From: DAOTXK01 sp034430555
GTDB lineage: Bacteria; Chloroflexota; Anaerolineae; Aggregatilineales; Ch27
NCBI GenBank assembly: GCA_034430555.1
Contig: DAOUEM010000495.1
Coordinates: forward strand, 1-64,000
Reading direction: 5' to 3'
DNA length: 64,000 nt
Shown: positions 56,411-64,000 of the stretch, piece by piece
How the letters are laid out: every line of letters begins with the position of its first letter
Numbering within the stretch: position 1 is the first letter of the stretch
The notes under the pieces: model-generated
The model's input: the letters and a program-made list of their open reading frames with translations, nothing else
Told to the model about the DNA's origin: nothing
The model's database searches: none
Made by a program: the position numbers and the translations under genes

Positions 56411-57715
56411 ATGCCGATCACCATCACCGACGTCATCACCCACGACATCCGCTTCCCCACCTCGCGTCACCTGGACGGCTCCGACGCCATGAACCCCGAT
56501 CCAGACTACAGCGCCGCCTACGTCATCCTGCAAACAGACGATCCGGACGGCCTGGCCGGGCACGGCCTGACCTTCACCATCGGGCGGGGCAACGAGGTCT
56601 GCGTGGCGGCCATCGAAGCGCTGGCCCCGCTGGTCAAGGGCCGGACGCTGGAATCTTTCACGGCAGACATGGCCGGCTTCTGGCGGATGATCACCGGCGA
56701 CAGCCAACTGCGCTGGATCGGGCCGGAGAAGGGGGCCATCCACCTGGCGACGGCGGCGGTGGTCAACGCGGTATGGGACCTCTACGCCAAGGTCGAAGGT
56801 AAACCGCTGTGGAAGCTGCTGGTCGACATGACGCCGGAGGAGTTGGTGGCCTGCGTCGACTTCCGCTACATCACGGACGCCCTCACCCCGGACGAGGCGC
56901 TGGCCCTCCTGCGGCGCAATGTGCCCGGCAAGGCCGCCCGCGAGGCCGAAATGCGCGCCGAGGGTTTCCCGGCTTACACCACGTCGGCGGGCTGGCTGGG
57001 TTACTCCGACGACAAAATCCGCCGGCTGTGCCGGGAGGCCATCGCCGCCGGCTGGACGCACTTCAAGCTCAAGGTGGGCCAGGATTTAGACGACGACATC
57101 CGCCGCCTATCTATCGTGCGGGAAGCGATCGGGCCGGATCGCAAGCTGATGGTGGACGCCAACCAGGTCTGGGATGTGGACGAGGCCATCGCCCACATGC
57201 GCCACCTGGCCCGCTTCGATCCGTGGTGGATCGAGGAGCCGACCAGCCCGGACGACGTGCTGGGCCATGCCCGGATCGCGCAGGCGCTGGCCCCCATCGG
57301 CGTCGCCACCGGCGAGCACTGCCAGAACCGCGTGATCTTCAAGCAGTTGATGCAGGCGGAAGCCATCCGCTTCTGCCAGATCGATAGCTGCCGCCTGGGC
57401 GGGGTCAACGAAGTGCTGGCCGTGCTGCTGCTGGCCGCCAAGTTCGGGGTGCCCGTGTGCCCGCACGCCGGCGGAGTCGGCCTGTGCGAGTACGCGCAGC
57501 ACCTCTCGCTGGTCGACACCATCTGCATCGGGGCATCATTGGAAGACCGCGTGCTGGAATATGTCGATCACCTGCACGAGCACTTCCTGGACCCGGTGGT
57601 GATCCGGAACGGGCGCTACCTGCCGCCGACTCTGCCCGGCTACAGCATCCAGATGAAGCCGGACAGCCTGGCAACCTATGCCTACCCGGACGGCCCGGCC
57701 TGGGCCGGCACATAA
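56411..57715 (+). CDS. L-fuconate dehydratase (enolase superfamily)
   Basis: Protein of 434 residues, the long form typical of FucD. Its N-terminus DVITHDIRFPTSRHLDGSDAMNPD is split here as VITHDIRFPTSRHL and GSDAMNPDPDYSAAYV, both signatures I associate with FucD. In the barrel: FKLKVG (catalytic Lys pair near 218-220), MVDANQVW (Asp near 248), WIEEPTSPDD (Glu), TGEHCQN (Glu) and CPHAGGVGLCEYAQH (His near 352). It dehydrates L-fuconate to 2-keto-3-deoxy-L-fuconate in non-phosphorylative L-fucose use. The FAH hydrolase and oxidoreductase at 58309-60179 could complete the route to pyruvate and lactate. Confidence 0.88.
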   Translation: MPITITDVITHDIRFPTSRHLDGSDAMNPDPDYSAAYVILQTDDPDGLAGHGLTFTIGRGNEVCVAAIEALAPLVKGRTLESFTADMAGFWRMITGDSQLRWIGPEKGAIHLATAAVVNAVWDLYAKVEGKPLWKLLVDMTPEELVACVDFRYITDALTPDEALALLRRNVPGKAAREAEMRAEGFPAYTTSAGWLGYSDDKIRRLCREAIAAGWTHFKLKVGQDLDDDIRRLSIVREAIGPDRKLMVDANQVWDVDEAIAHMRHLARFDPWWIEEPTSPDDVLGHARIAQALAPIGVATGEHCQNRVIFKQLMQAEAIRFCQIDSCRLGGVNEVLAVLLLAAKFGVPVCPHAGGVGLCEYAQHLSLVDTICIGASLEDRVLEYVDHLHEHFLDPVVIRNGRYLPPTLPGYSIQMKPDSLATYAYPDGPAWAGT

Positions 57716-57730
57716 AGGCGAGGACTCACC

Positions 57731-57763
57731 ATGTGTAGAACCCGACTGGGACTAAACACCTAG
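57731..57763 (+). other. Ten-residue frame after the L-fuconate dehydratase gene, possible truncated gene start
   Basis: ATG 57731 has GAGGA upstream at good spacing but stops after ten codons (MCRTRLGLNT) in a CTAG that is also the stop of the convergent immunity gene. It may be the start of a gene whose body was displaced when the AT-rich islet was inserted, or it may be meaningless. Confidence 0.25.
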
Positions 57764-58224
57764 TTTTCTCCCAATTCAAACAAGTGTTGGTATTGCCAAT
57801 CTCGTTCTTTGGCTATGGCAGCATCGGCATCAGAGGAGTTGGTGGCTCTATGGATAGCCTGTAAGGCATAATTGGCAGCACCAAGGGAATGGGTGGGAAC
57901 ATGGGCAGTTGCCACAGCTTGACCTGCGGCACGGGCAGCAGAGCGAGCTGCAGTGTCCTCTCCCACTGCGCGGGCAGCTGCATGAGAGGCAAGTGCAGCC
58001 TTACGAATAACTGCCATTTTAAACACTCCTGTATTTATCCATGCCTGGAGTGCTTCTATAGCTTGTCGAGGGCGATGGTCTTCTGGATATTTTTCTTCAA
58101 AATGTGGCAGAACACGCTCGACACAATCAATTGCCCAGACGGCTAAAGTTTTATGATCAGTTTTTCTCATAAGCTCTACCATTGACTCGTCTTTGTGTGT
58201 AACCGAGAATTTGGATTTTTCCAT
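57760..58224 (-). CDS. Imm5-like putative immunity protein in an AT-rich islet
   Basis: Helical protein of 154 residues. The core HRPRQAIEALQAWINTG, KAALASHAAARAV and ARAAGQAVATAHVPTHSLGAANYA matches the Ala-rich helical family annotated as putative immunity protein (Imm5) in polymorphic-toxin loci. Such proteins neutralise a cognate toxin; none is seen beside it. The gene and its flanks are markedly AT-richer than the rest of the window and use codons such as TTA, AAT and ATA that neighbours avoid, a clear sign of recent transfer. AGGAAT lies before the ATG. It is a lone cargo gene on the strand opposite to the upstream gene. Confidence 0.72.
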   Translation of the reverse strand: MEKSKFSVTHKDESMVELMRKTDHKTLAVWAIDCVERVLPHFEEKYPEDHRPRQAIEALQAWINTGVFKMAVIRKAALASHAAARAVGEDTAARSAARAAGQAVATAHVPTHSLGAANYALQAIHRATNSSDADAAIAKERDWQYQHLFELGEN

Positions 58225-58308
58225 TTGATTATTCCTGGTAATTAGTTTCTATTAATATTCTAACATAACCAGACTAGTGTCCTGACAACGTACCAATGTC
58301 AACACAAC

Positions 58309-59283
58309 CTAATCCTCGACCGTCAACCGCCCGTCGGCCAGGCAGGCCTCAAAATGGGCGATGGTCTGGCGGATACCCTCGACCAGCGGCGTCGCGAAGA
58401 CATTGGCAGAATGCTGCCGCAGCGCGCGGTCGTCGCAGCCTTCCGGGAAGGGCAGGGGCCGCTCCTCGTGCGTGATCGCCGCGCCGGGCCTGATCTGCCG
58501 GATGAGGTCGACCACCTCGGCCACGGCAGCCGGCTCCGTGCCCAGGTTGAAGCCGTGGGCGCCGTCCAGCGGGTGCAGCGCCGCCTCGATAAACTGCAAA
58601 GCCGTATCCGAGGCGAAGTGAAACTGCATCCGCCCGCCAAACTTGATGTGGAACGGGCGACCGGCAGCGGCGGCCAGCATGGCCTGCGTCGGATCGCTGG
58701 TGAGGCCCTGGTCCCGTCCGACGCCATAGACGGTGTAGGCGCGCAGCGACGTGCTGCTCAGGCCATGATCCTGCCAGTAAACGCCCGCCGCCCCTTCGTT
58801 GTCCTGCTTGTAGACGCCATAGAGCGTGCGCGGCGCGAAGAGCGCGTCGTGGGCCAGCAGGCCGGGCGGATATTCGTCCGGCGGGCCGTACACGGCCACC
58901 GACGAGGCGTAGGCCAGGTGCTTGAGTCCCGACTGCCGCGCCGCCTCGAAGACATTGATCGTGCCCACCACGTTGACCTGTGCGCCGCGCACCGGGTCGG
59001 CCTTGCAGAAGGGCACTTGCAGCGCCGCCAGGTGGACGACGTGCGTCACGCCGTGGGTTTGCATGGCCGCCAGCACCTGCGCGAAATCGGTCAGGTCGCC
59101 CGGCACGAAGGTGATGGCCGCCTGCTCCTCCGGGGTGAGCAGCAGGTCCAGGCGGTGGCGGTCGTCGGTGATGTCGAAGCTGATGGCGCGCCGCCCCTGC
59201 TTGGCCAGGTGATACAGCGTCCAGGCCCCGATGCAGCCCATCGCGCCCGTCACCAGGACGGTATCCCCCGCCTTGTCGGTCAT
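58309..59283 (-). CDS. NAD-dependent epimerase/dehydratase family protein
   Basis: Extended SDR of 324 residues. The cofactor loop is TGAMGCIGAWTLYHL near 12-26, GDLTDF near 59, HLAALQ near 85, and the active site SSVAVYG with YGVYKQDNE (Tyr/Lys near 149-153). In this family the same fold serves epimerases, uronate dehydrogenases and keto-sugar reductases. ATG 59283 overlaps the FAH stop (ATGA), so it is coupled to the FAH hydrolase and probably acts on the same substrate line, for instance an oxidation in the L-fucose or uronate pathway (inference). Confidence 0.8.
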   Translation of the reverse strand: MTDKAGDTVLVTGAMGCIGAWTLYHLAKQGRRAISFDITDDRHRLDLLLTPEEQAAITFVPGDLTDFAQVLAAMQTHGVTHVVHLAALQVPFCKADPVRGAQVNVVGTINVFEAARQSGLKHLAYASSVAVYGPPDEYPPGLLAHDALFAPRTLYGVYKQDNEGAAGVYWQDHGLSSTSLRAYTVYGVGRDQGLTSDPTQAMLAAAAGRPFHIKFGGRMQFHFASDTALQFIEAALHPLDGAHGFNLGTEPAAVAEVVDLIRQIRPGAAITHEERPLPFPEGCDDRALRQHSANVFATPLVEGIRQTIAHFEACLADGRLTVED

Positions 59284-60179
59284 TGCCCCGTCCCCCGGCC
59301 CATGACGTTGGTCAGCCGGCCCAGCGGCCCGACCTCCACCGTGACTTCGTCGCCCGGCTGGAGCCACACTTTCGGCTCCCGGCCCAGGATCACGCCCTGC
59401 GGCGTGCCGGTGAGGATGATGTCGCCGGCCTCCAGCGTCATATAACGGCTGGCGTAGCTGATCACCTCCGCGACGGAGAAGATCATGTCGGCGGTGCTGG
59501 AATCCTGGCGCAGGTCGCCGTTTAGCCAGCAGCGGACCGGCATGTCCTGCGGATCGCCGGCCTCGTTGGCCGTGAGCAGGTATGGGCCGAGCGGCAGAAA
59601 CTTGTCCGGCGTTTTACCCAGCAGCCACTGCCCCGTGCGGAACTGAAGATCGCGTGCGCTCAGGTCGTTGCCGTTGCAGTAGCCGAGCACGGATTCCAGC
59701 GCCTCGGCCTCGGCGACGTCGCGCGCCCGCTTGCCCAGCACGACGACCAGCTCGGCCTCGTAGTCGCACTGCGCGGCATCGGCGGGGATCGGCACCGTCT
59801 CGCCCGGCGCGGCCAGGGCATTGTTAAACTTGGAAAACAGCACGGGCGTCTCCGGCAGGGCCATCCCGGATTCGGCGGCGTGCTGGCGGTAGTTCAGCCC
59901 CACGCACAGAATCTTGCCGGGGTTGGGCACGCAGGGTCCGAACTGCAGCGCCGCTTCGTCCAGCAGCCAGGCCGCACCATCCGCCGATTTCAGCGCTTCC
60001 GTCACGAAGTCGTCCAGGGCCGGGCGATAGGCCAGTCCCTGCGCGAAGAACCCGTCGGGATCGGTCGGAAAGCCGGTCACGCCCAGCGCCCCGGCGGCGG
60101 CCTTCACGTCGACGATGCCCCAGGCCGTTTTCACGCCCAACCGGGAGCAGTCTTCTCCCCTAAATGTCAGTAGTATCAT
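59280..60179 (-). CDS. FAH-family hydrolase (2,4-diketo-3-deoxy-sugar-acid hydrolase candidate)
   Basis: Protein of 299 residues. An N-terminal beta-domain precedes the catalytic part with ILCVGLNYRQHAAESG near 90-105 (catalytic His), DYEAELVVVLGKRARDV near 140 (metal Glu pair), GYCNGNDLSARDLQ near 167 and ILTGTPQGVILG near 258. It belongs to the FAHD1/LRA6-like acylpyruvase branch, unlike the KdaD-like enzyme at 5175. In L-fucose and L-rhamnose oxidative routes such enzymes split 2,4-diketo-3-deoxy acids to pyruvate and lactate, which fits the L-fuconate dehydratase nearby. Fumarylpyruvate hydrolysis is an alternative. Confidence 0.83.
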   Translation of the reverse strand: MILLTFRGEDCSRLGVKTAWGIVDVKAAAGALGVTGFPTDPDGFFAQGLAYRPALDDFVTEALKSADGAAWLLDEAALQFGPCVPNPGKILCVGLNYRQHAAESGMALPETPVLFSKFNNALAAPGETVPIPADAAQCDYEAELVVVLGKRARDVAEAEALESVLGYCNGNDLSARDLQFRTGQWLLGKTPDKFLPLGPYLLTANEAGDPQDMPVRCWLNGDLRQDSSTADMIFSVAEVISYASRYMTLEAGDIILTGTPQGVILGREPKVWLQPGDEVTVEVGPLGRLTNVMGRGTGQ

Positions 60180-60220
60180 TCTTGTATCCTTTGCGAGCGG
60201 TTAGCGAATCAGAGCCGCCC

Positions 60221-61513
60221 TTACAACGCGGCCCGGATGGCGGCTCGTTTACCCGCCAGGTCAAAAACGGCCTCCTGATTGCCGCGCATCAGCCGAGTCG
60301 CCAGTTTGATCGCTGCCGCTTCGTCCAGCAGGCCGTCGGCGATCTCGGCTTGCAGGGCGCGGGTCAGCCAGGCGCGAGCCTGATGCGCGTAAGCCACCGC
60401 CGCATACGGCCAGAAGGTATCCCCCCCGAAGGCAAACAGCTTATTGACCGGCACCGAGTGGATCATCCGGCGCACAAAATCGGCGGCGGCGTAGGGATTG
60501 ATGCTCCAGGACCAGCACATATCTACATACACGTTCGGGAAAAACTTGGCGACCGCGGCCAGTTCGTTCTCGTAGGGGTAACTGATATGCATCAGCACGA
60601 AACGTGCCGCCGGGTACTGGTGCAGCAGGTCGTGCAGGTGGGAAGGACGCACCCGGTCCAAGGGCGCATCGCGGGTGGGGCTGTGGCCGGCCAGGTAGCC
60701 GGTGTGTATCTTGAAGGGCAGCTCGTGGCGGATGGACAGTTCCACGCCCTGCGCCAGGCACCAGTCCCCCAGGCACAGCCGCTCCGCCGGGGTGAGTTCC
60801 TGCCCGCGCAGCTCTTTTTGCAGAGCGTGCTCGGCATCGGCCGGTTCCCGTGCCTGCCAGTACAAAGTGCGCTCGTAGGCGTGCTGCGACTTGACGGCGA
60901 TGGCGCACGGCCCGTAGCGCTCGAACAGGCCCGCCATCGCCTGCCGCAGCGAAGCCAGGTCCTGCACCTCGACGCCGGTTGTGTCGTGCAGGGCGGCGGC
61001 CTCCACCCGACCATTGCTGAACTGCTCCCAGGAGAGATCGTAGAGGAAAAACTCCGGCCCCGAGTCGTCCGGCAGGCAGGCCCACTCAAAATCATCGACC
61101 TGCACGTGGTCCAGGTTGGCCACCTCTTTGAGCAGACGCAGGCGTTCGCCCGGCTGGAGAAGCGCGGCAGCCCGGGGCGCGGCGGCCTCGATAGCTGGCA
61201 GGGTGATTTCTTCCATGCCGAAGGCGTGTTGGGCGATGTACCGCACGGCCTGCCCGTAGCCCGTGTATTGGCAGTGCTGCCAGGCGTCTTTTACCCCGTC
61301 CCAACGGGCTTCCAGGTCCGGGTCGGGTTTCAGGACCAGGCGTTCGACGGCCTCGTAAGGCGCGCCCGCCACGATCAACTCGTTGCCGATGTAATTATCG
61401 AACAGCATTTGCAGCACGTCCGGGCCTTCTTCGACGTACTGCTGCTCCTTGTTGAGGTGTTCGTGAGTGTCCATCAGCGGCGTGGCCTGGATGTGTAACG
61501 CCAGATCGCTCAT
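60221..61513 (-). CDS. Amidohydrolase-2 family protein
   Basis: TIM-barrel metal-dependent hydrolase of 430 residues. MDTHEHLNKE near 14 gives the first HxH, FKIHTGYLAGHSP near 268 and VLMHISYPYENE near 306 give further His, and AFGGDTFWPYA near 370 the catalytic Asp. The pattern is that of Amidohydro_2 proteins, a group that includes decarboxylases, lactonases and uronate-isomerase relatives. AAAGGAG precedes ATG 61513. It lies between the FAH unit and a GH1/KDG kinase pair, so a lactonase or isomerase step in sugar-acid breakdown is plausible but not shown. Confidence 0.78.
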   Translation of the reverse strand: MSDLALHIQATPLMDTHEHLNKEQQYVEEGPDVLQMLFDNYIGNELIVAGAPYEAVERLVLKPDPDLEARWDGVKDAWQHCQYTGYGQAVRYIAQHAFGMEEITLPAIEAAAPRAAALLQPGERLRLLKEVANLDHVQVDDFEWACLPDDSGPEFFLYDLSWEQFSNGRVEAAALHDTTGVEVQDLASLRQAMAGLFERYGPCAIAVKSQHAYERTLYWQAREPADAEHALQKELRGQELTPAERLCLGDWCLAQGVELSIRHELPFKIHTGYLAGHSPTRDAPLDRVRPSHLHDLLHQYPAARFVLMHISYPYENELAAVAKFFPNVYVDMCWSWSINPYAAADFVRRMIHSVPVNKLFAFGGDTFWPYAAVAYAHQARAWLTRALQAEIADGLLDEAAAIKLATRLMRGNQEAVFDLAGKRAAIRAAL

Positions 61514-61546
61514 TGTGTATGTTCTCCTTTTAACCGGTCTGCCGTC

Positions 61547-62896
61547 CTAGACGGCCAGGCCGTTGGCGGCGACCACCGTGCCGTACCACTGCCCGCTGGC
61601 TTTGAGCGTGCGGGCCAGCGTCTCGTAATCGACGTAAGTGATGCCAAATCGTTTGGTATACCCGTATGCCCACTCGAAGTTATCCAGCAAGGACCACACG
61701 AAATACCCGCGCAGCGGCACATCCTCGGCGATGGCGCGATGGCAAGCCGCCAGGTGCCGCCGGATGTAACTCAGCCGCTGAGGATCGTCAACCGTGCCGT
61801 CCGGGCCGACGGCGTCGTCGTAGACCGCGCCATTCTCGGTGATGTAGAGGGCCGGCGGGGCATAATCGTCGCGCACCCGCTTGAGCAGCTCGTACAACCC
61901 GTCGGGGTAGACGCCCCAGCCCATGGCGGTGACTTCCTCGTCGCGGACCACGGTTTCGATAAAAACGGGGGGATCGCCGCCGTGTTTGACGACCTGCCGT
62001 GCGTAGTAGTTGACGCCCAGGAAGTCCAGCGGGGCGCGGATGGCCTCCAGGTCGCCGGGTTGAATCTCCGGCGCGGTCTCGCCCATCATCTCCAGAATGT
62101 CCGCCGGGTAGCTGCCCTTGAAGACCGGGTCGGCGAACCAGCGGTTGAGCATCCCGTCCTGGCGCTGGGCGGCGGCGACGTCCTCCGGCGAATCGCTGTC
62201 CGGCATGACATGGCTCATGTTCAGCACGATGCCGACTTTAGCTCCGGCCACGTTCTGCCGGATGATGGGCACCGCCTGGCCGTGAGCCAGCAGGACATGG
62301 TGCGTGGTTTGTATGGCCAGGGGAAAATCCGTCAGGCCCGGCGCGTGCCGACCCATGCCATACCCGACAAAGGTGAAAACCATCGGCTCGTTATGTGTGA
62401 CCCAGTTTTTTACACGGTCGCCCAGGTGGCCGGTGACCACGTCCGCGTAGTTGGTGAAGGCTTCAACCATGGTCCGGCTGCCCCAACCGCCCCGATCTTG
62501 CAGCGCCTGCGGCAGGTCCCAGTGGTAGAGCGTGATGTACGGCTCGATGTCCTGCGCCAGCAGTTCATCCACCAGGCGGCTGTAAAAATCCAATCCGGCA
62601 GGGTTGACCGGACCGTCGCCCGCCGGCAGGATGCGAGGCCAGGCGGTGGAAAAACGATAGGCCTTCAAGTTGAGTGAGGCCATCAGGGCTACGTCTTCCC
62701 GATAGCGGTGATAGTGGTCGCAGGCCACGTCGCCGGTATCGCCGTTGACGACCTTGCCCGGCGTACGGGAGAAGGTATCCCAGATTGACGGGCCGCGCCC
62801 ATCCGCCTCCGCCGCGCCTTCGACCTGGTAGGAGGCCGTCGCCGCGCCCCAGGTAAAGCCATCGGGGAAAGCCAAAAATGGGCCATCGGTGGTCAT
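61547..62896 (-). CDS. Glycoside hydrolase family 1 beta-glucosidase (second copy)
   Basis: Protein of 449 residues, related to but distinct from the GH1 at 32030. FPDGFTWGAATASYQVEGAA opens the protein. The acid/base Glu lies in VTHNEPMVF (about residue 169) and the nucleophile Glu in LYITENGAVYDD (about residue 355). YHWDLPQAL and GYFVWSLLDNFEWAYGY form the sugar site. It has no export signal, so it acts on imported disaccharides. It is 27 bp downstream of the 2-keto-3-deoxygluconate kinase on the same strand and probably shares its transcript, which hints at a uronate- or sugar-acid-containing substrate. Confidence 0.92.
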   Translation of the reverse strand: MTTDGPFLAFPDGFTWGAATASYQVEGAAEADGRGPSIWDTFSRTPGKVVNGDTGDVACDHYHRYREDVALMASLNLKAYRFSTAWPRILPAGDGPVNPAGLDFYSRLVDELLAQDIEPYITLYHWDLPQALQDRGGWGSRTMVEAFTNYADVVTGHLGDRVKNWVTHNEPMVFTFVGYGMGRHAPGLTDFPLAIQTTHHVLLAHGQAVPIIRQNVAGAKVGIVLNMSHVMPDSDSPEDVAAAQRQDGMLNRWFADPVFKGSYPADILEMMGETAPEIQPGDLEAIRAPLDFLGVNYYARQVVKHGGDPPVFIETVVRDEEVTAMGWGVYPDGLYELLKRVRDDYAPPALYITENGAVYDDAVGPDGTVDDPQRLSYIRRHLAACHRAIAEDVPLRGYFVWSLLDNFEWAYGYTKRFGITYVDYETLARTLKASGQWYGTVVAANGLAV

Positions 62897-62923
62897 CGTT
62901 TTGTCTCCGTTCTGATACGCGGG

Positions 62924-63955
62924 TCAGCGGCTGACGCGCCCGGAAGCGTCGCCGCCCATCAACTTCTCGACCTCTTCTACACTGACCAGGTTAAAGTCGC
63001 CGAAGATGGTGTGCTTCAGGCAGGAGGCCGCTACTGCAAATTGCAGCGCCTGCCCCCGGTCGTGGTAGGTGCGCAGCCCGTAGATCAGGCCGCCCATGAA
63101 GCTGTCGCCGCCGCCCACCCGGTCCACGATGGGCGTGATGTCGTAGGTGGGGGCGGTGTGGATCGCGCCCTCGTGCCACAGGATGGCGCTCCACTTGTTA
63201 TGGCTGGCCGAGATCGAGCCGCGCAAGGTGATGGCGATCGTCTTCAGGCTGGGGAAACGCTCCGCCAACTGCTCGCATACGTAGCGGTAGGCGTCGGCCT
63301 CGACCTTGCCGGCGGTCACGTCGGACTCGGGGGCCTTGATGCCGAACACCTTGTCGGCGTCCTCTTCATTACCGATGGCGACATCGGTATATCCGACCAG
63401 CTCCGGCATGACCTCGCCGGGCGTCTTGCCCCACTTCCACAGCTTTTTGCGGTAGTTGAGGTCGCAGGAGACGGTCAGGCCCTTGGCCTGGGCGATCTGC
63501 ACCGCTTCCAGGACGGCTGCCGCCGCGCCCTGGGAGATGGCCGGCGTGATCCCGGTCCAGTGGAACCAGTCGGCGCCCTCAAAGGCGGCGTCCCAGTCCA
63601 CCAAACCGGGCCGGATGGTCGCCAGCGCCGACCCGGCCCGGTCGTAGATCACCTTGCTGCCGCGCTGGGCCGCGCCCATCTCCAGGAAATAGATACCCAA
63701 CCGGTCCCCGCCGCGCACGATGTGCCCCGTGCCGATGCCGAACTGGCGCAGGTAGTAAACGCAGGCGTCGCCCAGGTCGTTGGCCGGCAGGCGCGTCACG
63801 AATTCGACATCCTGCCCGTAATTCGCCAGCGAAGCCACCACGTTGCTCTCCCCACCGCCGTAAATCACGTCGAAGCAACGGGCCTGCACGAACCGCTGGA
63901 ATCCCGGCGGGGACAGGCGCAGCATAATCTCGCCAAAAGCGACAATCTTTCCCAT
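62924..63955 (-). CDS. kdgK: 2-keto-3-deoxygluconate kinase (PfkB family)
   Basis: Ribokinase-fold protein of 343 residues. MGKIVAFGEIMLRLSPPGFQRF and YGGGESNVVASLANYG (33-48) are the KDG-kinase type substrate region, SCDLNYRKKLWKW near 164-176 is highly typical of KdgK, and the ATP site/catalytic base is VDRVGGGDSFMGGLIYG near 286-302. It phosphorylates 2-keto-3-deoxygluconate or -galactonate to the 6-phosphate for aldol cleavage (Entner-Doudoroff end). AGAGGGATAAT precedes ATG 63955, and a TGCGATAAT extended -10 candidate lies just upstream on the minus strand. No KDPG aldolase is in the window. Confidence 0.9.
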   Translation of the reverse strand: MGKIVAFGEIMLRLSPPGFQRFVQARCFDVIYGGGESNVVASLANYGQDVEFVTRLPANDLGDACVYYLRQFGIGTGHIVRGGDRLGIYFLEMGAAQRGSKVIYDRAGSALATIRPGLVDWDAAFEGADWFHWTGITPAISQGAAAAVLEAVQIAQAKGLTVSCDLNYRKKLWKWGKTPGEVMPELVGYTDVAIGNEEDADKVFGIKAPESDVTAGKVEADAYRYVCEQLAERFPSLKTIAITLRGSISASHNKWSAILWHEGAIHTAPTYDITPIVDRVGGGDSFMGGLIYGLRTYHDRGQALQFAVAASCLKHTIFGDFNLVSVEEVEKLMGGDASGRVSR

Positions 63956-64000
63956 ATTATCCCTCTTTATCCCAAATTATCGCAGATTCCCGCATTTATC

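Noticed and set aside
58283..58301. TGACA...TGTCA at the right edge of the AT-rich islet as an insertion-sequence end
   Set aside because: Only five bases match on each side, no partner copy is seen at the left edge and no transposase is present.

Overview
The window is a 64 kb piece of a high-GC bacterial chromosome. It carries no rRNA, tRNA, CRISPR array or intact insertion sequence that I can see. Gene content suggests a heterotroph with a respiratory chain: a fused b-type cytochrome/Rieske/multiheme cytochrome c operon, sdhABCD, several secreted heme proteins with Pro/Thr-rich stalks, a tungsten-type aldehyde ferredoxin oxidoreductase, and many carbohydrate genes. The mix resembles Chloroflexota, in particular Anaerolineae-like lineages. 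That placement is inference from gene content, not from a marker gene.

Layout. 1-9.4 kb: a HEAT-repeat tail, a DUF4380-like protein, and a divergent pair of units (KGSADH on the minus strand; SDR, MBL-fold hydrolase, FAH-family dehydratase, leaderless solute-binding protein, SUMF1-like protein and enolase-superfamily dehydratase on the plus strand). Together they look like an oxidative (Weimberg-type) pentose/sugar-acid route ending in 2-oxoglutarate. 9.4-12.3 kb: a single-chain fused ABC sugar permease and an AEC transporter. 12.4-24.9 kb: a small ORF, a sugar isomerase, a Gfo/Idh/MocA oxidoreductase, GH31, HAD, rhamnulokinase, AOR, two class II aldolases and a SulP transporter. 25-28.3 kb: cytochrome b, Rieske protein and tetraheme cytochrome c. 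28.4-34.6 kb: acyl-CoA ligase, larB/larE, GH1 and a URO-D family protein. 35-38.5 kb: sdhABCD.

38.5-46.2 kb: SDR, GDP-mannose dehydratase, a GH4/ChbG pair, HisN-like phosphatase, threonine-aldolase-like enzyme and an MFS exporter. 46.4-54.7 kb: a membrane Ser/Thr kinase with an external SUMF1-like domain, followed by three exported c-type heme proteins, two of which are beta-propeller fusions. This is the best candidate for an undescribed system. 54.7-58.3 kb: a sulfatase remnant, nagA, L-fuconate dehydratase and an AT-rich islet with an Imm5-like immunity gene. 58.3-64 kb (minus strand): NAD-dependent epimerase, FAH hydrolase, amidohydrolase, GH1 and 2-keto-3-deoxygluconate kinase.

The common theme is uptake and breakdown of plant or microbial glycans and their deoxy-sugars and sugar acids into 2-oxoglutarate, pyruvate, lactate and lactaldehyde, with electrons passing to quinone, cytochromes or ferredoxin. 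Non-coding structure includes a family of GTAGGG hairpins, tandem repeats that copy stop codons, a palindromic operator at the larEB promoter, a rod-like candidate RNA upstream of sdh, and two near-identical promoters in front of sugar-acid operons.
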